In this document: positions 60,253 to 64,000 of the stretch, one piece after another
How the letters are laid out: every line of letters starts with the position of its first letter
Numbering within the stretch: position 1 is the stretch's first letter
Source of the DNA: Theodoxus fluviatilis
Taxonomy: Eukaryota; Mollusca; Gastropoda; Cycloneritida; Neritidae
Direction of reading: 5' to 3'
DNA length: 64,000 nt
NCBI GenBank assembly: GCA_034096865.1
Contig: JAWQFJ010028226.1
Span: 27,501 to 91,500, forward strand
Translations under genes and position numbers: made by a program
Notes under the pieces: generated by a model
Seen by the model: the letters and a program-made list of their open reading frames with translations, nothing else
Told to the model about the DNA's origin: nothing
Database searches by the model: none

Positions 60253-63200
60253 ACACACACACACAGACACACACACACACACATGAATACACACACACAC
60301 ACACTTGCATGCACACATGCACACACACACAAGCACACATACACACATACACACACACATTCACATTTTACACACACACGCGCACACACACACACACACA
60401 CACACACAGAGGCTGGCCCCTTACCAGAATGGACTGCAGCTCCTCCAGATACTCCGTGATGATGCCTTCATCCTCATGCAGTGCCCAGCTTCGCTGCTGA
60501 GAGTCGTCCTTGCAGTAGGTCAGCTCTGAGATGATGACGCGCAGGCGTGCTGCATCGTGGCTGGTGTCCCCCTCCGTAGCAACCTCTTTCTGAAGAGAAA
60601 GTCCATAGTGAGCAGCGTGTCTGGTCCACAACTATTGCAAATCCCCAGATATATCACTGCATGGTGTTTTCAGGTCACACATACTGTGGAATATTTCAAT
60701 TTTTCATCAATTTATTAATCATATATGAAACAAAGTAAAAACTTTATGTCTTAAGAGACTAGTTGAGAAGCTCCTTGGGAAAAAACAATCAGTACTAAAA
60801 TTGGCACAGTATCAATAGATTACCTACCATTGAAGAAAAAAGTATATAGATTCTTCATATTCCAAGTTCCCAGCAAGACAAAGTACTCACTTGGAGGTAA
60901 TTTCCCTACACTGCAGTATATCATGAACACAGATTTCACAGACTCTTACAGTGCCCATAGGTCAAGTCAAACTCATGAGAATTTTTTTAAATAAAAAAGC
61001 CCACCTCAATCTTCAGGGTGAGGCAGATGCGGTCCATGACTTCTGCCAGAACAGGGACCTTAAAGCCCACATAGCCCAGGATGGTTTCCACGGCAACCTG
61101 ACACTTGGCATGGCTGAGACCAGTGCTGACTCGGACCTCCTCCATCAGCTGGCTGCCCAGGTCCTCTGCCACCTCCACTGTCTGCAGCAGCTCAGTAGCG
61201 CTGGTAGCACTGTCATCGGGTGGGTCAGGGAGATCATTGATGTCCATAATGCCATTCTGGTGAGATGGTGGTACTGCAGTCTCATTTGCCAGTGCCTCTT
61301 GAGGCGGGGGCAAAGCCAGCATCTCCAATGATTCTACCTTGGCCACCTGGTGGTTCTGGCACTGCTCTGGGTTGTCTGGGCTTTGCAGATCTTGACCGAC
61401 CTCCGAGTCCTGTCGTAGTGGTGCCGTGCTGCCATCCCTGAGCAGTGGAGGTGGTGGGGGACTCCTCTTCTTGGACTGCCTCCGCTCTGGCTCTGGTAAG
61501 CAAAGGTCACAGTGGCGGAACCATTGCAGAGTTTGAATTCAACAACAACACTATGTACACAGTATAGTAGTGGCAAGCACAGCACACAGTGAATAAACTC
61601 CCACAGAGTTTGAATTCAACAACAACACTCTGTACACAGTATAGAAGTGGCAAGCACAGCACACAGTAAGGAACTCAAGCAGAGTTGGAATTCAACAACA
61701 ACACTATGTACTCAGTATAGTAGTGGCAAGCACAGCACACAGTAAGGAACTCAAGCAGAGTTGGAATTCAACAACAACACTATGTACTCAGTATAGTAGT
61801 GGCAAGCACAGCCTGTAGTGAATAAACTCCCAGAGTTTGAATTCAACAACAACACTATGTACTCAGTATAGAAGTGGCAAGCACAGCACACAGTGAATAA
61901 ACTCAAGCAGAGTTTGAATTCAACAACAACACTATGTACACAGTATAGTAGTGGCAAGCACAGTACACAGTGAATAAACTCCCACAGAGTTTGAATTCAA
62001 CAACAACACTCTGTACACAGTATAGTAGTGGCAAGCACAGCCCGTAGTGAATAAACTCCCACAGAGTTTGAATTCAACAACAACACTCTGTACACAGTAT
62101 AGTAGTGGCAAGCACAGCCCGTAGTGAATAAACTCCCACAGAGTTTGAAGTCAACAACAACACTATGTACTCAGTATAGAAGTGGCAAGCACAGCACACA
62201 GTGAATAAACTCCCACAGAGTTTGAAGTCAACAACAACACTATGTACTCAGTATAGAAGTGGCAAGCACAGCCCGTAGTGAATAAACTCCCACAGAGTTT
62301 GAAGTCAACAACAACACTATGTATTTAGTATAGTAGTGGCAAGCACAGCACATAGTGAAAAACTCCTACTGAGTTTGAATTTAACAGCAAAGTATAAGTA
62401 CAGAGATGGCTAGCACTTGGCCAGATGGAATCAACCTTTGCAGTGATTTAGCTAAACAACAAAACATCAGGAACAGATGTCTTATGCTAAAGTACTCTTT
62501 GATTACACCCAAAAGTTGTGGATAAGACTTAGTTTAATGGTCTTAAATAAACAAGGAAAATAATTATCTTGGGTTGGGGGATGGAGCACACACCTGGTTG
62601 TTGGGAGGGCTGTGGGGGAGGGGGGGCTGGACGCCGAGTGGGAGAGGTGGGGTTTTCCCGTTGCTGCTGCTGTTTTTGGAAATCCTCCTGCACTGCCTCT
62701 CTGTGCCTCACCAGCTTCCTGAGGGACAAGCACAGAATTGACATGTGCAACTCCCCTTAGCTGTAGTGCAACTCCCTTTGGCTGTAGTGCAACTCTCTTT
62801 AGCTGTAGTGCAACTCTCTTTAGCTGTAGTGTGACTCCCCTTAGCTGCAGTGCAACTCCTTTTAGCTGTAGTGCAGCTCCCTTTAGCCATAGTGTAACTC
62901 CCCTTAGCTGTAGTGCAACTCCCTTTAGCTGTAGTGCAACTCCCCTTAGCTGTAGTGCAACTCCCTTTAGCCATAGTGTAACTCCCCTTAGCTGTAGTGC
63001 AACTCCCCTTAGCTGTAGTGCAACTCCCCTTGGCTGTAGTGCAACTCTCTTTAGCTGTAGTGCAGCTCCCTTTAGCCATAGTGTAACTCCCCTTAGCTGT
63101 AGTGCAACTCCTGTTAGCTGTAGTGCGAATCCCCTTAGATGTAGTGCAACTTCCTTTAGCTGTAGTGCAACTCCTTTTAGCTGTAGTGCAGCTCCCTTTC

Positions 63201-64000
63201 GCCATAGTGTAACTCCCCTTAGCTGTAGTGCAACTCCTGTTATCTGTAGTGCGAATCCCCTTAGCTGTAGTGCAACTCCCATTAGCTGAAGTGCAACTCC
63301 CCTTAGCTGTAGTGTGACTCCCCTTAGCTGTAGGGCAACTCCCATTAGCTGTAGTGCAGCTCCCATTTGCTGTAGTGCAACTCCTGTTATCTGTAGTGCG
63401 AATCCCCTTAGCTGTAGTGCAACTCCCATTAGCTGTAGTGCAACTCCTGTTATCTGTAGTGCGAATCCCCTTAGCTGTAGTGCAACTCCCATTAGCTGAA
63501 GTGCAACTCCCCTTAGCTGTAGTGTGACTCCCCTTAGCTGTAGTGCAACTCCCATTAGCTGAAGTGCAACTCCCCTTAGCTGTAGTGTGACTCCCCTTGG
63601 CTGTAGGGCAACTCCCATTAGCTGTAGTGCAAATCCCCTTAGCTGTAGTGCAACTCCCCTTAGCTGTAGTGCAACTCCCTTCAGCTGTAGTGCAACTCCC
63701 TTTAGCTGTAGTGCAACTCCCTTCAGCTGTAGTGCAACTTCCCTTAGCTGTAGTGCAGCTCCCTTTAGCTGTAGTGCAACTTCCTTCAGCTGTAGTGCAA
63801 CTCCCCTTAGCTGTAGTGCAACTCCCTTCAGCTGTAGTGCAACTCCCCTTAGCTGTAGTGCAACTCCCCTTAGCTGTAGGGCAGCTCCCTTTAGCTGAAG
63901 TGCAGCTCCCTTTAGCTGTAGTGCAACTCCCCTTAGCTGTAGTGCAACTCCCTTTAGCTGTAGTGCAACTCCCTTTAGCTGTAGTGCAACTCCCCTTAGC
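53782..64000 (-). CDS. NCKIPSD: NCK-interacting protein with SH3 domain (SPIN90), 3' nine coding exons; 5' end outside window
   Basis: Coding exons complement(join(53782..53967, 54356..54528, 54947..55174, 55714..55794, 58372..58510, 59630..59716, 60425..60589, 61005..61492, 62594..62718)), 556 aa, with all GT-AG junctions and phases consistent. SPIN90/Dip1 proteins bind Nck and N-WASP and activate Arp2/3 to nucleate unbranched actin; the C-terminal armadillo-like domain, fully present here, contacts Arp2/3. Matches to vertebrates: KLVRHREAV and proline-rich PAPPPPQPSQQP (62594-62718), RSPPPPP then TGLSHAKCQVAVETILGYV (61005-61492), KDDSQQRSWALHEDEGI (60425-60589), PSLCRRMF and LVLYYQM (59630-59716), RLLLLKVFGGLCGLD and LPLELARE (58372-58510), LCYVTLVLTMIFSSGEVVP (55714-55794), LLLAFNLHL and EKILLLMNRG (54947-55174), DDPVRMFEHRPVPPNSV and LFYTNDAIVLVDII (54356-54528), EHQHRLQEL (53782-53967). 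The SH3 domain and start codon (roughly 120 aa by human comparison) lie to the right of 64,000. Introns carry several arrays and a fold-back transposon. Confidence 0.95.
55424..55536. repeat. (CA)n microsatellite, NCKIPSD intron
   Basis: CA runs with ACTAACA interruptions. Confidence 0.95.
56077..57333. mobile_element. fold-back DNA transposon in NCKIPSD intron, with LINE insertion
   Basis: Ends are exact 21-bp inverted repeats starting GGGGTGCATATGAACC (56077-56097 and 57313-57333). Inside, further mirrored segments match (GTAAGGTGTGCATGA at about 56143 with its complement at 56731; AATGGCGGAC at 56268 with GTCCGCCATT at 56636), and the centre is an 84-bp palindrome pair, 56292-56375 and 56417-56500, with one mismatch and a 41-nt loop. 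No transposase is encoded. A LINE fragment interrupts the right arm. Confidence 0.88.
56752..57275 (+). mobile_element. LINE 3' fragment inserted in the fold-back element
   Basis: Open frame to 57194 with RRLQQVQNTAARIV, HITPILRELHWLPVHQRIVF, RSGERAFSYAGPKLWNDIPD and FKSQLKTLLF, the RT C-terminus of L2/CR1-like LINEs, followed by GCGCTATTTAAG and (ATAC)n. It breaks the right arm symmetry of the surrounding transposon and is therefore the younger insertion. Confidence 0.88.
57340..57725 (-). mobile_element. retroelement-like coding relic
   Basis: Minus-strand frame of 128 codons with KMVLVELTVPIKDKLGEW, AKYEPLANQLRSLG, EVGARGFVG and MAEAAERASVCIWMSRN. I recall this block from the C-terminal region of certain metazoan retroelement polyproteins, but the family could not be named with certainty. 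It abuts the fold-back element and is inside an NCKIPSD intron. Confidence 0.5.
57726..58371. other. NCKIPSD intron, no feature recognised
   Basis: Unique sequence with purine-rich (GA)n around 58055-58120. Confidence 0.5.
58560..58735 (+). mobile_element. SINE-like family, copy in NCKIPSD intron
   Basis: TGCATCTCCCTATGCGATTC, AAGAGGCAAATAATTAGGGT, and TAGCCTTCAAAGGCTGATAG with CTCCATCC: colinear with the copies at 19.6, 20.5 and 20.8 kb. Confidence 0.7.
58736..59629. other. NCKIPSD intron, no feature recognised
   Basis: Unique sequence; no coding homology. Confidence 0.5.
59972..60407. repeat. (CA)n region with TTGCATGCATAC variants
   Basis: CA repeats with larger units (CACACACTTGCATGCATACA; CATATGAACACACAC) recurring about every 115-125 bp, ending 18 bp before the exon donor at 60425. 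Confidence 0.95.
60590..61004. other. NCKIPSD intron, no feature recognised
   Basis: AT-rich unique sequence. Confidence 0.5.
61531..62390. repeat. 75-78-bp minisatellite, NCKIPSD intron
   Basis: About 11 copies of TTTGAATTCAACAACAACAC, then TATGTACACAGTATAGTAGT and GGCAAGCACAGC plus a variable end (CACACAGTGAATAAACTCCC or CCGTAGTGAATAAACTCCC). It begins about 40 bp from the acceptor of the exon at 61492. Confidence 0.95.
62738..64000. repeat. 21-bp minisatellite (TAGCTGTAGTGCAACTCCCCT)n running off the window
   Basis: About 60 copies of a 21-bp unit with common variants (CCCTTTAGC, CCATAGTGTAAC, CTGTTATCTG), starting about 20 bp from the acceptor of the exon at 62718. The period is a multiple of three, so long frames are open on both strands (up to 371 codons), including (SCSATPL)n; not taken as coding. 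Confidence 0.96.

Noticed and set aside
62503..63898. Long open frames (371 codons minus; SCSATPL repeats plus), resembling keratin-associated or antifreeze-like proteins
   Set aside because: Translation of the 21-bp array in both senses; no unique coding sequence and located in an NCKIPSD intron.

Overview
Eukaryotic (metazoan) genomic DNA. All real genes are split by GT-AG introns, introns are long, and the window is very rich in microsatellites, minisatellites and decayed non-LTR retroelements. The style of the dispersed repeats (a TIR-bounded element packed with TGACCTTGACC half-sites, and L2/CR1-like 3' tails ending at 'GCGCTAT-AAAT') suggests a marine mollusc, most likely a gastropod; this is inference from general familiarity, not a search. 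No bacterial operon, CRISPR array, rRNA or convincing tRNA gene was seen.

Layout. (1) 0.7-15.7 kb: two small two-exon thioredoxin-fold genes on the minus strand, with an intron at the same place and phase. One keeps a CxxC active site; the other has lost the resolving cysteine. The intron of the first is filled by three minisatellites. Between the genes lie an L2/CR1-like LINE tail, two copies of the half-site-rich element (one interrupted by a 236-bp MITE) and several tandem arrays. (2) 16.5-27 kb: a 5'-truncated, frameshifted LINE reverse transcriptase, a candidate solo LTR, a SINE-like family, and a 38-bp minisatellite of about 40 copies. (3) 27.2-38.3 kb, minus: a complete seven-exon GDP-fucose transporter gene (SLC35C1). 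(4) 38.7-45.1 kb, plus: a complete five-exon DPM3 gene, start codon only 441 bp from that of SLC35C1 and divergent. Both genes serve GDP-sugar dependent glycosylation, so a shared bidirectional promoter is likely. (5) 45.1-53.7 kb: no recognised gene; a LINE tail and large GTCA-type minisatellites. (6) 53.8 kb to the right edge, minus: nine 3' coding exons of NCKIPSD/SPIN90, an Nck-binding Arp2/3 activator. Its 5' exons, including the SH3 domain, lie beyond 64,000. A fold-back DNA transposon and retroelement fragments sit in one of its introns.

Most interesting observation: three tandem arrays are built from exon-intron junctions of the host genes. The SLC35C1 intron holds about 27 copies of a 64-bp unit containing the end of exon 5, a donor-like site, and a branch/pyrimidine/acceptor-like sequence. 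A DPM3 intron holds about 30 copies of the exon-3 end plus its GTAAGT donor. The acceptor and first bases of DPM3 exon 2 are repeated upstream of the real acceptor. Minisatellites seeded on splice junctions would litter these introns with correctly oriented decoy splice sites.
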